This document shows positions 34,751-45,265 of a stretch of DNA of 64,000 bases, piece after piece; within the stretch, counting starts at the first letter, position 1; every line of letters begins with the position of its first letter. The translations under genes were made by a program, and so were the position numbers. The DNA comes from a gamma proteobacterium symbiont of Stewartia floridana (lineage in GTDB: Bacteria; Pseudomonadota; Gammaproteobacteria; Chromatiales; Chromatiaceae), in the NCBI GenBank assembly GCA_003676145.1, contig NAUB01000024.1, positions 186,001 through 250,000 of the forward strand. Direction: 5' to 3'. Below the pieces are notes generated by a model that was not told where the DNA came from, did not search any database, and saw only the letters and a program-made list of their open reading frames with translations.

Positions 34751-35278
34751 TTAAAGAACGTTATCCAGCAGCCAGAGACGCAGCCGCAGAGTCAACTCCG
34801 GTGTATAGCCCACGGATACGAATCGCACTTGGCGATTTTCATCGATGATGTAGCTGGTAGGCAGCCCCCGGACCCGCCAGGCGGAAGAGAGTCTTCCCTG
34901 TGGGTCATTGATGGTGGTAAAGCCAAGATCATTGGCTTTGAGATAGTCACTGACTTCTGCCTCGTGTCCGGACTGCATGGCCACGGTGATCACCTTGTGG
35001 TCTTCCGCCAGCTGTTCGATCGCCGGCGCTTCCAGTTTGCACACCGGGCACCAGGTCGCCCAGAAATGGACCACCACCGGTTCATCTCCGAGGCTTTCCA
35101 GATCGACGGGTAGCCCTTCCAGGCTGTTTGCAGAGAGGGGTGGCGCGACACCCGCCACGAGATCCCGGGTCTGCCAAAGATGGATCAGAAACAACACCAG
35201 CAGGAGGCCAGCCAACTGCAAGCCCCAGCTGAGCAGGCGACGGGTCAGAGGCGGTTTTACAGAGCTCTCCTGTTTCAT
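34751..35278 (-). CDS. TlpA/ResA-like membrane-anchored thioredoxin
   Basis: 175 residues: an N-terminal signal anchor (about 14-36), then a periplasmic thioredoxin fold with WATWCPVCKLEAP (Cys79 and Cys82 approximately) and the cis-Pro loop RGLPTSYIID. Such proteins reduce apocytochrome c or other exported cysteines. It lies downstream of iscX with a 47-bp gap and may be read through from the isc operon. Confidence 0.9.
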   Translation of the reverse strand: MKQESSVKPPLTRRLLSWGLQLAGLLLVLFLIHLWQTRDLVAGVAPPLSANSLEGLPVDLESLGDEPVVVHFWATWCPVCKLEAPAIEQLAEDHKVITVAMQSGHEAEVSDYLKANDLGFTTINDPQGRLSSAWRVRGLPTSYIIDENRQVRFVSVGYTPELTLRLRLWLLDNVL

Positions 35279-35325
35279 TGAACGATTCCGCTGTCAGCTT
35301 TTCCTTATGTTTCCTGTTTGGGGAG

Positions 35326-35526
35326 TTACTCCCGCTCCTCGATCCAGGCAGCCTGGATCGCCTCGAGTATCTTCTCACCGGAGTGGTGTGGGTCATCGTC
35401 GAACTCATCCAGTTTGATCACCCAATCCCGCAGATCGACAAAGTTGACCGTTCGTGGATCCACGTCCGGATAGGTTTCGTCGAGTTCAATCGCTATGTTG
35501 AGACTATCCACCCATTTCAAACCCAT
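35326..35526 (-). CDS. iscX: IscX, Fe-S assembly adaptor
   Basis: 66 residues, full length. KWVDSLNIAIELDETYPDVDP and FVDLRDWVIKLDEFDDDP carry the acidic iron-binding surface that docks on IscS. It is the last gene of the isc order, 13 bp after fdx. Confidence 0.95.
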   Translation of the reverse strand: MGLKWVDSLNIAIELDETYPDVDPRTVNFVDLRDWVIKLDEFDDDPHHSGEKILEAIQAAWIEERE

Positions 35527-35539
35527 GACAATCTCCCAA

Positions 35540-35878
35540 TCAGTGGTGTTCTGAAACCATGTTGATGGTGTATTTCGGTATCTCGATCACCAGGTCTTCA
35601 TCGCCGACCGTGGCCTGGCAACTGAGTCTCGATTCCGGTTCAAGCCCCCAGGCCTTGTCCAGCATATCCTCTTCCACCTCTTCCGCCTCCTGCAAAGAGT
35701 CGAAACCTTCGCGCACGATCACGTGGCAGGTGGTACAGGCACAGGACTTTTCACAGGCGTGTTCGATCTCGATACCGTGTTTCAGTGCGGCATCGCAGAT
35801 GGTCGTTCCCGGTTCCACATCGATCGCCGCCCCTTCGGGGCAGATCTCTTCGTGAGGTAGAAAGATGACTTGAGGCAT
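35540..35878 (-). CDS. fdx: ISC-type [2Fe-2S] ferredoxin
   Basis: 112 residues. Cluster ligands Cys42, Cys48, Cys51 and Cys87 (CEKSCACTTC and LSCQAT) match E. coli Fdx, and the additional Cys46 is also conserved there. It supplies electrons for cluster assembly. It lies 34 bp after hscA. Confidence 0.96.
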   Translation of the reverse strand: MPQVIFLPHEEICPEGAAIDVEPGTTICDAALKHGIEIEHACEKSCACTTCHVIVREGFDSLQEAEEVEEDMLDKAWGLEPESRLSCQATVGDEDLVIEIPKYTINMVSEHH

Positions 35879-35912
35879 ACGGCTTCCTTTAAGCTGCGGA
35901 AACTAGGTTTAA

Positions 35913-37787
35913 CTATTGATCGAACTCGTCGACACTGTGGCCTGACATGGCTTGCTGAATACTCTGATTCATGCGTCTCTCCACGTAGAAGCCACAGCTT
36001 TTTTCGAGTTCGGCTATCTGATTCTTGATCTGCTCCTGATCCCCATCCTTGCTCACGCTACGCAGAGTCTCGAGGGCAGCATCCACCTGCTGACGTTCGG
36101 TCGCGTCCAGCAACCTCTCCCCATCCTCGGCCAGTGCGGCCTGCAGTGCTTCGATCACCCGTTCCGCTTCGACCTGCTGCTCTCTCAGGCTGCGTGCCTG
36201 TTTGTCTGCATCCGCGTGGGCTATGGAGTCACGCAGCATGGTTTCGATCTCCTGATCGGTCAGACCATAGGAGGGTTTGACCTCGATATTGGCCTGCACA
36301 CCACTGCTCTGCTCGATCGCACTGACACTCAACAGGCCATCGGCGTCGACCGCAAAGGTTACTCGGATGCGCGCCGCGCCGGCAACCATCGGTGGTATAC
36401 CGCGCAGTTCAAATCGGGCCAGAGAGCGACAGTCCGAAACCAGCTCACGCTCTCCCTGAACCACATGAATCGCCATCGCCGACTGGCCATCCTTGAAGGT
36501 GGTGAACTCCTGGGCCCGGGCTACCGGTATTGTCGTATTTCGGCTGATCAGTTTCTCACTCAGACCGCCCATGGTTTCGATACCCAGGGAGAGTGGGATA
36601 ACGTCCAGCAGCAGCATCTCATCACCGGGTTTGTTGCCCACCAGGATATCCGCCTGGATTGCGGCACCGACCGCCACCACCCGATCCGGATCGATGTCCA
36701 CCAAAGGTTCGGTATTGAACAGCTCGCCGACTTTTTCCCTGACCCGGGGCACCCGGGTGGAGCCACCCACCATGACCACTTCCTGAACCTCGTCGACACT
36801 CACCCCGGCATCTCGCAGGGTGCGTCGGCAGGCCATCAGGCTCTTTGTCACCAGAGGATCGACCAGGGTGTTGAACTGTTCCCTACTCAAACTACCCTGC
36901 CAGCTCTGACCGGTTCCGATTGGGACTTCGATCTCGGTCTGCTCTGCCTGACTGAGGGCCTCTTTGGCCGTGCAGGCGGCATGCATCAGACGCTTCGCCA
37001 TCCCCTGACTGACATTCTCATCGATACCGGCCTGCTGCATGATCCATTCAGCCACACAGCGATCGAAATCATCACCGCCGAGTGCCGAATCGCCACCGGT
37101 GGCCATAACCTCGAAGACCCCTTTGTTGAGTCTGAGTACGGAGATATCGAAGGTGCCACCACCCAGGTCATAGATCGCGTGCACCCCTTCAGCCCCTTTA
37201 TCGAGACCGTAGGCGACGGCAGCGGCAGTTGGCTCATTCAGCAGTCTCAGGACATGCAGTCCCGCCAGCTTGGCCGCATCCTTGGTTGCCTGACGCTGCG
37301 CCTCATCGAAATAGGCGGGCACGGTGATCACCACCCCTTCCAGCGGACCGCCCAGGGTTCCTTCTGCCCGTTCCGAAAGCTGCTTGAGCACTTCGGCTGA
37401 GACCTCCACCGGTGAGATATCCCCGGCTTCCGTTTTGATTCTGGGGACGCTGCTCTGCTGATCGACAAAGTGGTAGGGCAACTGACTGCCCAGGGTCTTG
37501 ATATCGTCGACACCACGACCGATCAGCCGTTTTGCCGAGGAGATGGTATTCAGTGGATCATCCACTTCCGACTGTTTGGCTTCGTGGCCGACCTGTATGC
37601 CGGATTGCTGATAGCGCACCACGGAAGGTAACAGATGACGCCCCTGCTGGTCCGGCAACGTCTCAGCCTTACCGCTGCGAACTGTGGCAACCAGCGAGTT
37701 GGTGGTGCCGAGATCGATACCCGCAGAGAGTCGGTGCTGATGGGGGGCCTGGGCCTGACCGGGTTCAGCAATCTGAAGAAGTGCCAT
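35913..37787 (-). CDS. hscA: HscA, Hsp70 chaperone for Fe-S assembly
   Basis: 624 residues with an N-terminal ATPase domain ([12 protein letters not shown] near 24, then [13 protein letters not shown] near 200) and a substrate-binding domain from about 400. The substrate is the LPPVK loop of IscU, which is present in the IscU encoded upstream. ATG 37787 lies 14 bp after hscB. Confidence 0.96.
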   Translation of the reverse strand: MALLQIAEPGQAQAPHQHRLSAGIDLGTTNSLVATVRSGKAETLPDQQGRHLLPSVVRYQQSGIQVGHEAKQSEVDDPLNTISSAKRLIGRGVDDIKTLGSQLPYHFVDQQSSVPRIKTEAGDISPVEVSAEVLKQLSERAEGTLGGPLEGVVITVPAYFDEAQRQATKDAAKLAGLHVLRLLNEPTAAAVAYGLDKGAEGVHAIYDLGGGTFDISVLRLNKGVFEVMATGGDSALGGDDFDRCVAEWIMQQAGIDENVSQGMAKRLMHAACTAKEALSQAEQTEIEVPIGTGQSWQGSLSREQFNTLVDPLVTKSLMACRRTLRDAGVSVDEVQEVVMVGGSTRVPRVREKVGELFNTEPLVDIDPDRVVAVGAAIQADILVGNKPGDEMLLLDVIPLSLGIETMGGLSEKLISRNTTIPVARAQEFTTFKDGQSAMAIHVVQGERELVSDCRSLARFELRGIPPMVAGAARIRVTFAVDADGLLSVSAIEQSSGVQANIEVKPSYGLTDQEIETMLRDSIAHADADKQARSLREQQVEAERVIEALQAALAEDGERLLDATERQQVDAALETLRSVSKDGDQEQIKNQIAELEKSCGFYVERRMNQSIQQAMSGHSVDEFDQ

Positions 37788-37801
37788 CTATCTCATTCCA
37801 C

Positions 37802-38350
37802 TCAATTCAAACGATCTTCAAGTTCCGCCTCGACACGCTCCATCTCCGCACGGAGCTTCTGTAGAAAGCGCATTTTCCGTAAAATCTCTCGAGCCTCTTG
37901 CAGCTGCTCATCATTCGGGGTTTCAAACTGCATCGCCATCTGTGCCACCAGCTCGGTGATCTGTTTGTTGATCCTGCCACTCAGGTCGAGCAGCGTCTCA
38001 TAGGGCCCAGCCTGTTCCCGCAGGCTCTCCAGCTCTTCCCGCAACTCCATCTGCTGCATCAGAAACTCCATGTCCTGGGTCGACTCGTTTTGAGCATCCA
38101 TCTCCACCCCGTGCAGGGAGAGCAGATAGGCGGCCCGGGCGACCGGATCCTTGAGGGTTTCAAACGCCTCGTTGATCAATGATGCGCCCTGTACGGAGAG
38201 ACGTCGCTCCTGTTCGGTACCGTTTGCATATCGGTCCGGATGGACCACCCGTTGCAGATCACGATAGCGATCCGCCAGGGAAGAGGCATCGACAATGTAG
38301 CCCACAGGCAGGCCAAAAAGATCAAAGTAATTTTTCGAAAAATCCAGCAT
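37802..38350 (-). CDS. hscB: HscB, J-domain co-chaperone
   Basis: 182 residues from ATG 38350 (MLDFSKNYFDLFGLP). The J-domain HPD motif is in RVVHPDRYANG near residue 32, and the C-terminal helices bind IscU. An earlier in-frame ATG (38368) lies inside a terminator hairpin. No Shine-Dalgarno is seen before 38350, because the hairpin and T-run end just upstream; expression may depend on read-through. Confidence 0.93.
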   Translation of the reverse strand: MLDFSKNYFDLFGLPVGYIVDASSLADRYRDLQRVVHPDRYANGTEQERRLSVQGASLINEAFETLKDPVARAAYLLSLHGVEMDAQNESTQDMEFLMQQMELREELESLREQAGPYETLLDLSGRINKQITELVAQMAMQFETPNDEQLQEAREILRKMRFLQKLRAEMERVEAELEDRLN

Positions 38351-38354
38351 ATCG

Positions 38355-38382
38355 AAAAAAACGGCCACCCTGAGGCAGCCGT
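38355..38382 (-). terminator. Hairpin plus T7 between iscA and hscB
   Basis: On the minus strand a 9-bp stem (ACGGCTGCC with GGTGGCCGT, two G-U pairs) and a TCAG loop are followed by seven T. It ends 4 bp before the hscB start. It should partly separate iscRSUA from hscBA-fdx-iscX. Confidence 0.8.
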
Positions 38383-38406
38383 CCCTTATTCTTTGTTAAT
38401 GGTGTT

Positions 38407-38730
38407 CTAAACCGTGAAACTTTCACCGCAACCACATTCGCCATTGGCGTTCGGATTGTTGAACTTGAAGCCTTCGTTCAACCCCTCGCGGGCATAATCC
38501 ACCTCGGTGCCGTCCAGATAGACCAGGCTCTTCTCATCGATGATGACCTTCACGCCCCGGTCTTCGAACACCTGGTCATCATCCTGAACTTCATCGACGA
38601 ACTCCATTTCGTAAGCCATGCCGGAGCAACCTGAGGTGCGAACACCCAGACGTATACCGATTCCCTTCCCCCGATTGGCAAGGAAGTTCTGAACACGCTG
38701 TGCGGCGGCTTCTGTGATCGTGATACCCAT
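38407..38730 (-). CDS. iscA: IscA, A-type Fe-S carrier
   Basis: 107 residues; the three conserved cysteines Cys35, Cys99 and Cys101 are present (TSGCSG and ECGCGESF). It carries or repairs [4Fe-4S]/[2Fe-2S] clusters. It follows iscU by 39 bp. Confidence 0.96.
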   Translation of the reverse strand: MGITITEAAAQRVQNFLANRGKGIGIRLGVRTSGCSGMAYEMEFVDEVQDDDQVFEDRGVKVIIDEKSLVYLDGTEVDYAREGLNEGFKFNNPNANGECGCGESFTV

Positions 38731-38769
38731 GTCTCTACTCTATCAGATCGGCAGGCAACAGTGCCGAAA

Positions 38770-39153
38770 TTATTTCTCGTTTTTGTCCGAATAGTCCTTG
38801 ATCGCTGCCTTGATGGCGTCTTCCGCCAAAACCGAGCAGTGAACCTTGACCGGCGGCAGAGCCAGCTCTTCGGCGATCTCTGAATTCTTGATCTCCTGTG
38901 CCTGCTCCAGGGTTTTGCCCTTGACCCACTCGGTCAGCAGACTGCTGGATGCGATCGCAGAGCCGCAGCCATAGGTTTTGAAGCGGGCATCTTCGATCAC
39001 ACCATCGTCATTCACCTTGATCTGCAGGCGCATCACATCGCCACAGGCGGGCGCACCGACCATACCGGTACCGACTTGAGTGTCATCTTTATCGAAGGCA
39101 CCCACGTTACGTGGATTTTCATAATGATCCAGGACTTTGTCACTGTATGCCAT
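38770..39153 (-). CDS. iscU: IscU, Fe-S scaffold
   Basis: 127 residues. Ligands Cys37, Cys63 and Cys106 and the HscA-recognition LPPVK (99-103) are all present, as in E. coli. It lies 23 bp after iscS. Confidence 0.97.
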   Translation of the reverse strand: MAYSDKVLDHYENPRNVGAFDKDDTQVGTGMVGAPACGDVMRLQIKVNDDGVIEDARFKTYGCGSAIASSSLLTEWVKGKTLEQAQEIKNSEIAEELALPPVKVHCSVLAEDAIKAAIKDYSDKNEK

Positions 39154-39176
39154 AATCTAACCTCGGAATGACGCGC

Positions 39177-40391
39177 TTAGTGCGCAGCCCATTGAATTGA
39201 CTTCAGGTCGATGCCGTCCTTGAACATCTCCCATAAGGGCGACAGCTCCCGCAGTCGCTCCACTTCGCTACGGATCTTGTTGATCGCGTAGTCCACCTCT
39301 TCCACGGTGGAGAAGCGCCCCAGGGTAAAGCGGATCGAGCTGTGTGCCAGCTCATCCTCACGCCCCAGTGCGCGCAGTACATAACTCGGCTCCAGACTGG
39401 CTGAGGTGCAGGCGGAGCCTGAAGAGACCGCCAGATCCTTGAGCGCCATGATCAGGGATTCCCCCTCGACAAAGGCAAAGCTGACGTTCAGGTTACCGGC
39501 CACACGATGATTCTCGTCACCATTCAGATAGACCTCTTCCATATCCTTGATGCCGTCCCAGAGACGTTGCCGCAGGCCGAGAATTTTTTCATTCTCCGCC
39601 GCCATCTCCTGCTGGGCCAGACGGAAAGCCTCACCCATGCCGACGATCTGATGGGTTGCCAGGGTACCGGAACGCATCCCCCGCTCATGGCCACCGCCAT
39701 GGGTCTGGGCCTCCAGACGGACTCTCGGTTTGCGCCGCACGTAGAGGGCGCCGATGCCTTTGGGTCCGTAAATCTTGTGTGCCGAGAAGGACATCAGATC
39801 GACTTTCAGATTCTGCAGATCGATCGGCACCTTTCCGGCACTCTGCGCGGCGTCCACATGCAGCAGGATCTTGCGTTCACGGGTCATCTCGCCAATCGCT
39901 TCGATGTTCTGGATCACACCGATCTCGTTGTTGACGTGCATGATGGAGACCAGAATGGTGTCGTCGCGCAGGGCTGATTCAAGCTTCTGCAGATCGATCA
40001 GGCCATTCGGCTCAGGATCCATATAGGTAATCTCATAACCCTGACGCTCAAGCTGGCGGCAGGTATCGAGTACCGCTTTGTGTTCGGTCTTGCAGGTGAT
40101 GATGTGGCGGCCTTTCTTCACATAGAACTCCGCAACACCTTTGATGGCCAGGTTGTTGGACTCAGTCGCGCCGGAGGTCCAGACGATCTCTTTCGGATCC
40201 GCATTGACCAGATCCGCCACTTGTTGCCGGGCTTTGCCAACCGCCTCGTCTGCCGCCCAGCCAAAGGCGTGGGAGCGGGAGGCCGGATTGCCGAAATCAC
40301 CATCCGGGGTCAGATAGCTGCACATCAATTCCGCAACACGGGGATCCACCGGTGTCGTTGCCGAATAGTCCATGTAAATGGGTAACTTCAT
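39177..40391 (-). CDS. iscS: IscS, cysteine desulfurase
   Basis: 404 residues. Pyridoxal phosphate Lys206 ([10 protein letters not shown]) and the persulfide Cys328 ([10 protein letters not shown]) fall at exactly the E. coli positions. It provides sulfur for clusters, thiolated tRNA and cofactors. It lies 24 bp after iscR. Confidence 0.98.
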   Translation of the reverse strand: MKLPIYMDYSATTPVDPRVAELMCSYLTPDGDFGNPASRSHAFGWAADEAVGKARQQVADLVNADPKEIVWTSGATESNNLAIKGVAEFYVKKGRHIITCKTEHKAVLDTCRQLERQGYEITYMDPEPNGLIDLQKLESALRDDTILVSIMHVNNEIGVIQNIEAIGEMTRERKILLHVDAAQSAGKVPIDLQNLKVDLMSFSAHKIYGPKGIGALYVRRKPRVRLEAQTHGGGHERGMRSGTLATHQIVGMGEAFRLAQQEMAAENEKILGLRQRLWDGIKDMEEVYLNGDENHRVAGNLNVSFAFVEGESLIMALKDLAVSSGSACTSASLEPSYVLRALGREDELAHSSIRFTLGRFSTVEEVDYAINKIRSEVERLRELSPLWEMFKDGIDLKSIQWAAH

Positions 40392-40415
40392 CTCAAACTC
40401 CGACTCTAGAACTGA

Positions 40416-40919
40416 TCAGGCCCCGGCAGGGCCGCTGGACATATCCGTCATTGAAACATCCATGCCCGGAGTCGTCTCTTGCTCCGGTTGTCCCTGTCGC
40501 TGAGCAACTTCACGAACCGCCTGACGGTCCATTAAATCCTGAAGGCTTATTTTGTTGAGATAGCCGTAGATCTGATTACTTAAATCCGACCACAGATCGT
40601 GCGTCAAACAACGTTCATTGTTCTGGCAGTTGTGGGCGCCGTTACAGCGAGTGGTGTCGATATTCTCATCCACCGCAGAGATGACTTCACCAACGAAGAT
40701 CTCATTTGCGTTGCGTCCCAGACTGTATCCGCCACCGGGTCCGCGTACACTGGCAACCAAAGACTTTTTGCGCAAGCGTGAGAACAGCTGCTCAAGATAT
40801 GAGAGCGAGATACCCTGCCGTTGAGCAATATCCGCCAAGGTGATTGGACCCTCTCCATAATGGAGTGAAAGATCCAACATTGCAGTCACCGCATAACGGC
40901 CTTTAGTGGTCAGCTTCAC
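40416..40919 (-). CDS. iscR: IscR, Fe-S regulator of the isc operon
   Basis: 167 residues, Rrf2 family, with an N-terminal winged helix and cluster ligands Cys92, Cys98 and Cys104 plus His107. The start is GTG 40919, with GGAG 8 nt upstream. It should repress its own operon through the site at 40962-40978. The C-terminal tail after residue 135 is low in order (Gln/Glu-rich). Confidence 0.96.
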   Translation of the reverse strand: MKLTTKGRYAVTAMLDLSLHYGEGPITLADIAQRQGISLSYLEQLFSRLRKKSLVASVRGPGGGYSLGRNANEIFVGEVISAVDENIDTTRCNGAHNCQNNERCLTHDLWSDLSNQIYGYLNKISLQDLMDRQAVREVAQRQGQPEQETTPGMDVSMTDMSSGPAGA

Positions 40920-40950
40920 TTCGTCAGCTCCATGAATATTTCCAAACGCT

Positions 40951-40978
40951 AATATACATTCCCAACCAAATTAGTCAA
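40951..40978 (-). promoter_or_regulatory. iscR promoter overlapped by an IscR type-1-like site
   Basis: On the minus strand, TTGACT (-35, 40973-40978) and TATATT (-10, 40951-40956) are 16 nt apart. The stretch TTGACTAATTTGGTTGG (40962-40978) agrees with the core of the E. coli type 1 IscR consensus at 15 of 17 positions. This predicts repression by cluster-loaded IscR. Confidence 0.78.
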
Positions 40979-40994
40979 GATTATCCCACCCTGA

Positions 40995-41861
40995 TCATTC
41001 GGTGGTTTTCTCACTCTCTGTGGCTACCTCATCCAGCTTTTTCAGCTCATCCGCCGTGGAGATGATCTCGCAGGAATCCAGATCCGGCAGCCGGGTGCCA
41101 TCCTCATCGATGCCGAGCTTTTTCATCGCCTCGCACATCGACTGCATCTTGTTGTCCATGACGTGGATATGGTCCAGCATGCAGTTGATGGCATGCGCCA
41201 CTGGATCGGTGGCGTCCTTGGTTGCGCCATAGGCATCGAAACCGATCTTCTTGGCGATCTCTTCCCGGTGGCCTTTGGTCTCAGGCTTACTCGGCGTTAT
41301 CAACTTGCCGGGGACACCCACAACCGTGGCCCCTTCCGGAACATCTTTCACCACCACCGCATTGGAACCGATCCTGGCTCCTGCACCGACTTCGATGGGG
41401 CCGAGCACCTTGGCACCGGCACCTACCACCACATCGTTGTGCAGGGTCGGGTGTCGTTTGCCCTTCTCCCAACTGGTGCCACCGAGGGTCACTCCATGAT
41501 AGAGGGTGCAATCGTCACCGATCACCGCTGTCTCACCAATCACCACACCCATGCCGTGATCGATAAAAAACCGTCTGCCGATCACCGCTCCCGGATGGAT
41601 CTCAATCCCGGTCAGCAGTCGGGCAAGATTGGAGATGATCCGCGCCAGCCACTTCAGCCCCAGATTCCATAATCCGTGGGAGAGACGATGAAATATCACC
41701 GCATGCACACCCGGGTAGGTGGTGACCACCTCAAAGGCATTGCGGGCGGCAGGATCACGCTCGAAAACACTCTGGATATCCTCTTTCCAGCGTGAGACTT
41801 TACGTTCTCCTGATTCTTCCAACTGCTTACCTACATCTGATTGTGTTAACGGTGAGGCCAC
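40995..41861 (-). CDS. cysE: Serine O-acetyltransferase
   Basis: 288 residues. It has the N-terminal helical domain, then the left-handed hexapeptide-repeat domain with [15 protein letters not shown] and [14 protein letters not shown], including the catalytic DH pair. It makes O-acetylserine, the precursor of the cysteine that IscS uses. The C-terminus (about 210-288) is extended compared with E. coli CysE. GTG 41861 is the most likely start. Confidence 0.94.
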   Translation of the reverse strand: MASPLTQSDVGKQLEESGERKVSRWKEDIQSVFERDPAARNAFEVVTTYPGVHAVIFHRLSHGLWNLGLKWLARIISNLARLLTGIEIHPGAVIGRRFFIDHGMGVVIGETAVIGDDCTLYHGVTLGGTSWEKGKRHPTLHNDVVVGAGAKVLGPIEVGAGARIGSNAVVVKDVPEGATVVGVPGKLITPSKPETKGHREEIAKKIGFDAYGATKDATDPVAHAINCMLDHIHVMDNKMQSMCEAMKKLGIDEDGTRLPDLDSCEIISTADELKKLDEVATESEKTTE

Positions 41862-42102
41862 TCTATGCGTCCAGAAAGTGCAATCGGGCCCTCATTGGAA
41901 AGGCCGGATTTGGTATGAAACAGAGGTTCCATAAACATAATGGTGGCATGAGGGGAGCAGATTATCCACAATCCCGCACAAAATACTAGGGTATTGATCA
42001 ATCGAGTTCCATGCCTGGCACGAAAAAATAATCTAACTATCTGTTTTTATTAGAGATAGCAACTTGAGCTCAAAGAGTGGAAAGGTACGCTTGCCAAGCC
42101 GC

Positions 42103-42828
42103 CTAACGGCGCATCGACTTACGCCCCTGCATGGCGCTGAAAATACCCCGCAGGATGTTGACCTCATCTTTGTCAAGCCGCGCCCGCTGAAACAGACTGC
42201 GCAGTCGTCTGAGCAGTTTTTCCGACTGCCGGGTATCGGTAAAACCGATATCATCCAGCGCCTGTTCCAGGTGGCTATGGAAGCTCTGCAGCATATCCGC
42301 CGTGGCCAGATCCCGCTCCAGCTCCGCCTCGGCAGGAGTCTTCTGCAAATGGGCCAGATAGACCTCGTAGCTCAACACCTGAACCGCCATGCCGAGATTG
42401 AGAGAGCTGTACGCCTGGTTGGTGGGGATGTGTACCAGAAAAGTGCAACGATCCAGTTCGCTGTTGGTGAGACCGGAGCGTTCCCGACCGAATACCAATG
42501 CCACTTCCCCCAGCTCCGCCTCGGCCACCAGTTTTTGTGCCGACTCTCTGGGGGATGACACAGGCCAGTTGACCGTGCGAGCACGGGCACTGGTGCCAAC
42601 CACCAGACGGCACCCATCGAGTGCCTGATCCAGCGTCTCCACCACCTTGGCCCGATCCAGCAGGTCATCGGCTCCGGATGCTCGGGAGGTGGCTTCCGCA
42701 TCGGGAAACTGCAGCGGGTTGACCAGATAGAGTTGGGAGAGGCACATGTTTTTCATCGCCCTGGCAACCGCACCGATATTGCCCGGGTGGCTGGTATCGA
42801 CCAGCACGATTCGGATATTGTTCAGCAT
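42103..42828 (-). CDS. trmJ: tRNA (cytidine/uridine-2'-O)-methyltransferase TrmJ
   Basis: 241 residues from ATG 42828 (MLNNIRIVLVDTSHPGNIG). SPOUT fold with VFGRERSGLTNSEL and IPTNQAYSSLNLGMAVQVLSYE forming the trefoil-knot SAM site. A longer frame to 42954 adds residues without family character. It methylates position 32 of the anticodon loop. It sits upstream of cysE and iscR, a common gammaproteobacterial order. Confidence 0.94.
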   Translation of the reverse strand: MLNNIRIVLVDTSHPGNIGAVARAMKNMCLSQLYLVNPLQFPDAEATSRASGADDLLDRAKVVETLDQALDGCRLVVGTSARARTVNWPVSSPRESAQKLVAEAELGEVALVFGRERSGLTNSELDRCTFLVHIPTNQAYSSLNLGMAVQVLSYEVYLAHLQKTPAEAELERDLATADMLQSFHSHLEQALDDIGFTDTRQSEKLLRRLRSLFQRARLDKDEVNILRGIFSAMQGRKSMRR

Positions 42829-43067
42829 AACCGGTAAAGGGTACCTGAATCGATGATTCGATTGTAGCGGCGCTACGCCATTCAGCAGGGCAATTTGGGG
42901 CTGCCCGCAAGGTCTACTCCCGGAGATGGGATTGCCACTGGTCTGCCGCCACACCGGGTGGCAAGGGCACTCTTGAAGCCCTGAAAATCAGCGATTTCAT
43001 CGCCAGGCGATGCGCATCCGGAAGAAAGTGTTTATCCAGCCAGCCACATGCTGTATCCTCGCCGCCC

Positions 43068-43865
43068 ATGAATCCCATGGTAAACATAGCTGTACGCGCT
43101 GCCCGCGAGGCCAGTAAAGTGATCACCCGCAACTTCAACCGGGTCGACCGTCTGACCATCGCTGACAAGGGCAGTAACGATTTCGTCACCGAAGTGGACC
43201 GCAATGCGGAAGCTGCGATCATCAACGTGTTGCGGGAGAAGTTTCCCAGCCATGGCATTCTCGCTGAAGAGAGTGGCCATCAGGCCGGTGACGACTATCA
43301 GTGGATCATCGATCCCCTCGACGGCACCACCAATTTTCTGCACGGCTTCCCCCAGTTTGCCATCTCCATTGCCCTGAAAGTCAAAGGGCGCCTGGAACTG
43401 GGCGTGGTTTACGATCCGATCAGTGAAGAGATGTACACCGCTAGTCGTGGCGAAGGGGCGCTGCTCAACGACCATAGGATCCGGGTCTCCCAGCGCAAGA
43501 GTCTGGATGGCGCCCTGCTCGGCACCGGACTCCCCTATCGGGATTTCAGATTCGAAGAGAACTACATGGGTATGCTGCGCGACCTGATCAAGGACAGCGC
43601 CGGTATCCGTCGCCCCGGTTCTGCCGCCCTCGATTTCGCCTATCTGGCCGCCGGCCGGACGGACGGTTTCTGGGAGCTGGGCCTGAGTGAATGGGACTTT
43701 GCCGCCGGTGCGGTACTGGTCAGGGAAGCTGGCGGTCTGGTCACCGATATTGGCGGTGGAGAGCGCTTCCTGGAGACCGGTAATGTAATTGCCGGTAATG
43801 TGAAGGTCCATAACGCCATGCTGAGACGCATCCGCCCTCATCTGGACGACAAACTCACCGCTTAA
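43068..43865 (+). CDS. suhB: Inositol-1-monophosphatase family protein
   Basis: 265 residues. The metal-site motifs WIIDPLDGTTNFLHG (near 82) and ELGLSEWDFAAGAVLVREAGG (near 205) are intact. Divergent from trmJ, as in many relatives. SuhB also takes part in rRNA antitermination. Confidence 0.95.
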   Translation: MNPMVNIAVRAAREASKVITRNFNRVDRLTIADKGSNDFVTEVDRNAEAAIINVLREKFPSHGILAEESGHQAGDDYQWIIDPLDGTTNFLHGFPQFAISIALKVKGRLELGVVYDPISEEMYTASRGEGALLNDHRIRVSQRKSLDGALLGTGLPYRDFRFEENYMGMLRDLIKDSAGIRRPGSAALDFAYLAAGRTDGFWELGLSEWDFAAGAVLVREAGGLVTDIGGGERFLETGNVIAGNVKVHNAMLRRIRPHLDDKLTA

Positions 43866-43987
43866 TTCCCAGGCGTAAGAACCGGGTTCACAGATTGCAG
43901 TCAGTTGCCAATCTGCTGCTCAAGAATTGCCCCAAATAACCGTTAGTTGGAGTGTAGATAACCTCTCACCCAGATGGGCAATTGCAG

Positions 43988-44191
43988 ATGCTAGAAGACC
44001 TTAAAAAGAAGAAAACTCTGAGCGACCGAGCGCTTGAGCTGGTCATGCGTGATGTGATGAGTGGACTGATGGATGTCTCGATGCAGTTAGGGAAAGAGTG
44101 CCTGGAAACATCATCGGCCGAGATCCTGATGACCTCACATGACGAAAAAACGGAGGCTGTTCGAAGCGTTAAAAAAAACCAGCTGAAGTAA
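43988..44191 (+). CDS. Small hypothetical protein
   Basis: 67 residues from ATG 43988 (a TTG at 43982 is also possible). It is helical and charged, with LKKKKTLSDRALELVMRDVMSGLMDVS and no membrane segment. A strong hairpin follows. No family recognised. Confidence 0.6.
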   Translation: MLEDLKKKKTLSDRALELVMRDVMSGLMDVSMQLGKECLETSSAEILMTSHDEKTEAVRSVKKNQLK

Positions 44192-44215
44192 CAGCAAACG
44201 ACACCAATGACGGGT

Positions 44216-44248
44216 GATAGCAGGCCCATCAGATGTGGGCCTGCTATC
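44216..44248. terminator. Strong hairpin between convergent genes
   Basis: A perfect 13-bp stem (GATAGCAGGCCCA with TGGGCCTGCTATC) and 7-nt loop lie between the small gene and secF, which converge. The flanking T-runs are short, so it may act from both sides. Confidence 0.75.
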
Positions 44249-44316
44249 AACCTTAAACGGCAACAAGAACCGATCTGATCCGCATCGGTACGGGATACGC
44301 TCCCTGTTACGCCCCC

Positions 44317-45252
44317 TCAGGGCGTCTCATCCACCACCTCATCATCCTTTTTCACCGGCATCAGATCGGCTCGGCTGACACCCATGGATATCACTGAGCT
44401 ACTGGCCACATAGATGGATGAGTAGGTACCGATCACCACGCCCACGATCAAGGCCAGGGCGAAACCGTGAATGATCTCACCACCGAACAGGAACAGCGCG
44501 ATCAACACCAGCAAGGTGGTACCGGATGTGATCAATGTTCTGGAGAGGGTCTGATTGACCGAGGTATTGATGATCTCCACCGTCTCCCCTTTACGCATCT
44601 TGCGGAAATTCTCACGGATGCGGTCGAACACCACGATGGTGTCGTTGAGGGAGTAACCGATTACCGCCAGTACCGCAGCCAGCACCGGTAGATCGAACTC
44701 CACCTGAAAAAGGGCGAAGAAGCCGACTGTGATCAAGACGTCATGCACCAGTGCAATCACCGAACCGACCGCAAAGCGGTACTCGAAGCGTAAACCGACG
44801 TAGATCAGAATGCCGATCAAGGCATACAGCATGGCCAGACCACCATCTTCGGTAAGCTCTTCACCCACCTGAGGACCGACAAACTCCACCCGTCTCAGCT
44901 CAGCCTCCGGGGTGATACTCTGCATGGCGTGAAACGCGCGATCACTCAGTTCAGAACTCTCCACTCCCTCCTGGGGGGCCAGTCTGACCAGTACCTCCTG
45001 GGAAGTTCCGAAGTGTTGTACCACGGATTCCGTGAAACCATCCTTCTCCAACGCCTCGCGAACGACCGCAAGCTCTATCGCCTGGGGGTATTTCACCTCG
45101 ACCAGGGTGCCGCCGGTGAAATCGATGCCCAGATTGAGCCCCCTGATGAAAATCGCAGCCAGAGAGATCAGCAGTAGAAAAATAGAGAAATAGATCGCCA
45201 GCTGGCGTTTCCCCATCAAATCGAGATAAGTGCCTTTATTCAATATCTGCAT
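44317..45252 (-). CDS. secF: SecF, protein translocase accessory subunit
   Basis: 311 residues with six membrane helices. LGIDFTGGTLVEVKYP opens the periplasmic domain, and GYSLNDTIVVFDRIREN is the conserved RND-type segment. It is 13 bp after secD and works with SecD and YajC in proton-driven protein export. Confidence 0.97.
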   Translation of the reverse strand: MQILNKGTYLDLMGKRQLAIYFSIFLLLISLAAIFIRGLNLGIDFTGGTLVEVKYPQAIELAVVREALEKDGFTESVVQHFGTSQEVLVRLAPQEGVESSELSDRAFHAMQSITPEAELRRVEFVGPQVGEELTEDGGLAMLYALIGILIYVGLRFEYRFAVGSVIALVHDVLITVGFFALFQVEFDLPVLAAVLAVIGYSLNDTIVVFDRIRENFRKMRKGETVEIINTSVNQTLSRTLITSGTTLLVLIALFLFGGEIIHGFALALIVGVVIGTYSSIYVASSSVISMGVSRADLMPVKKDDEVVDETP

Positions 45253-45265
45253 CTGCTTAGCCTCT

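Noticed and set aside
35952-37400. Long antisense frame over hscA
   Set aside because: It mirrors codon bias of hscA on the other strand; His/Gln-rich nonsense.
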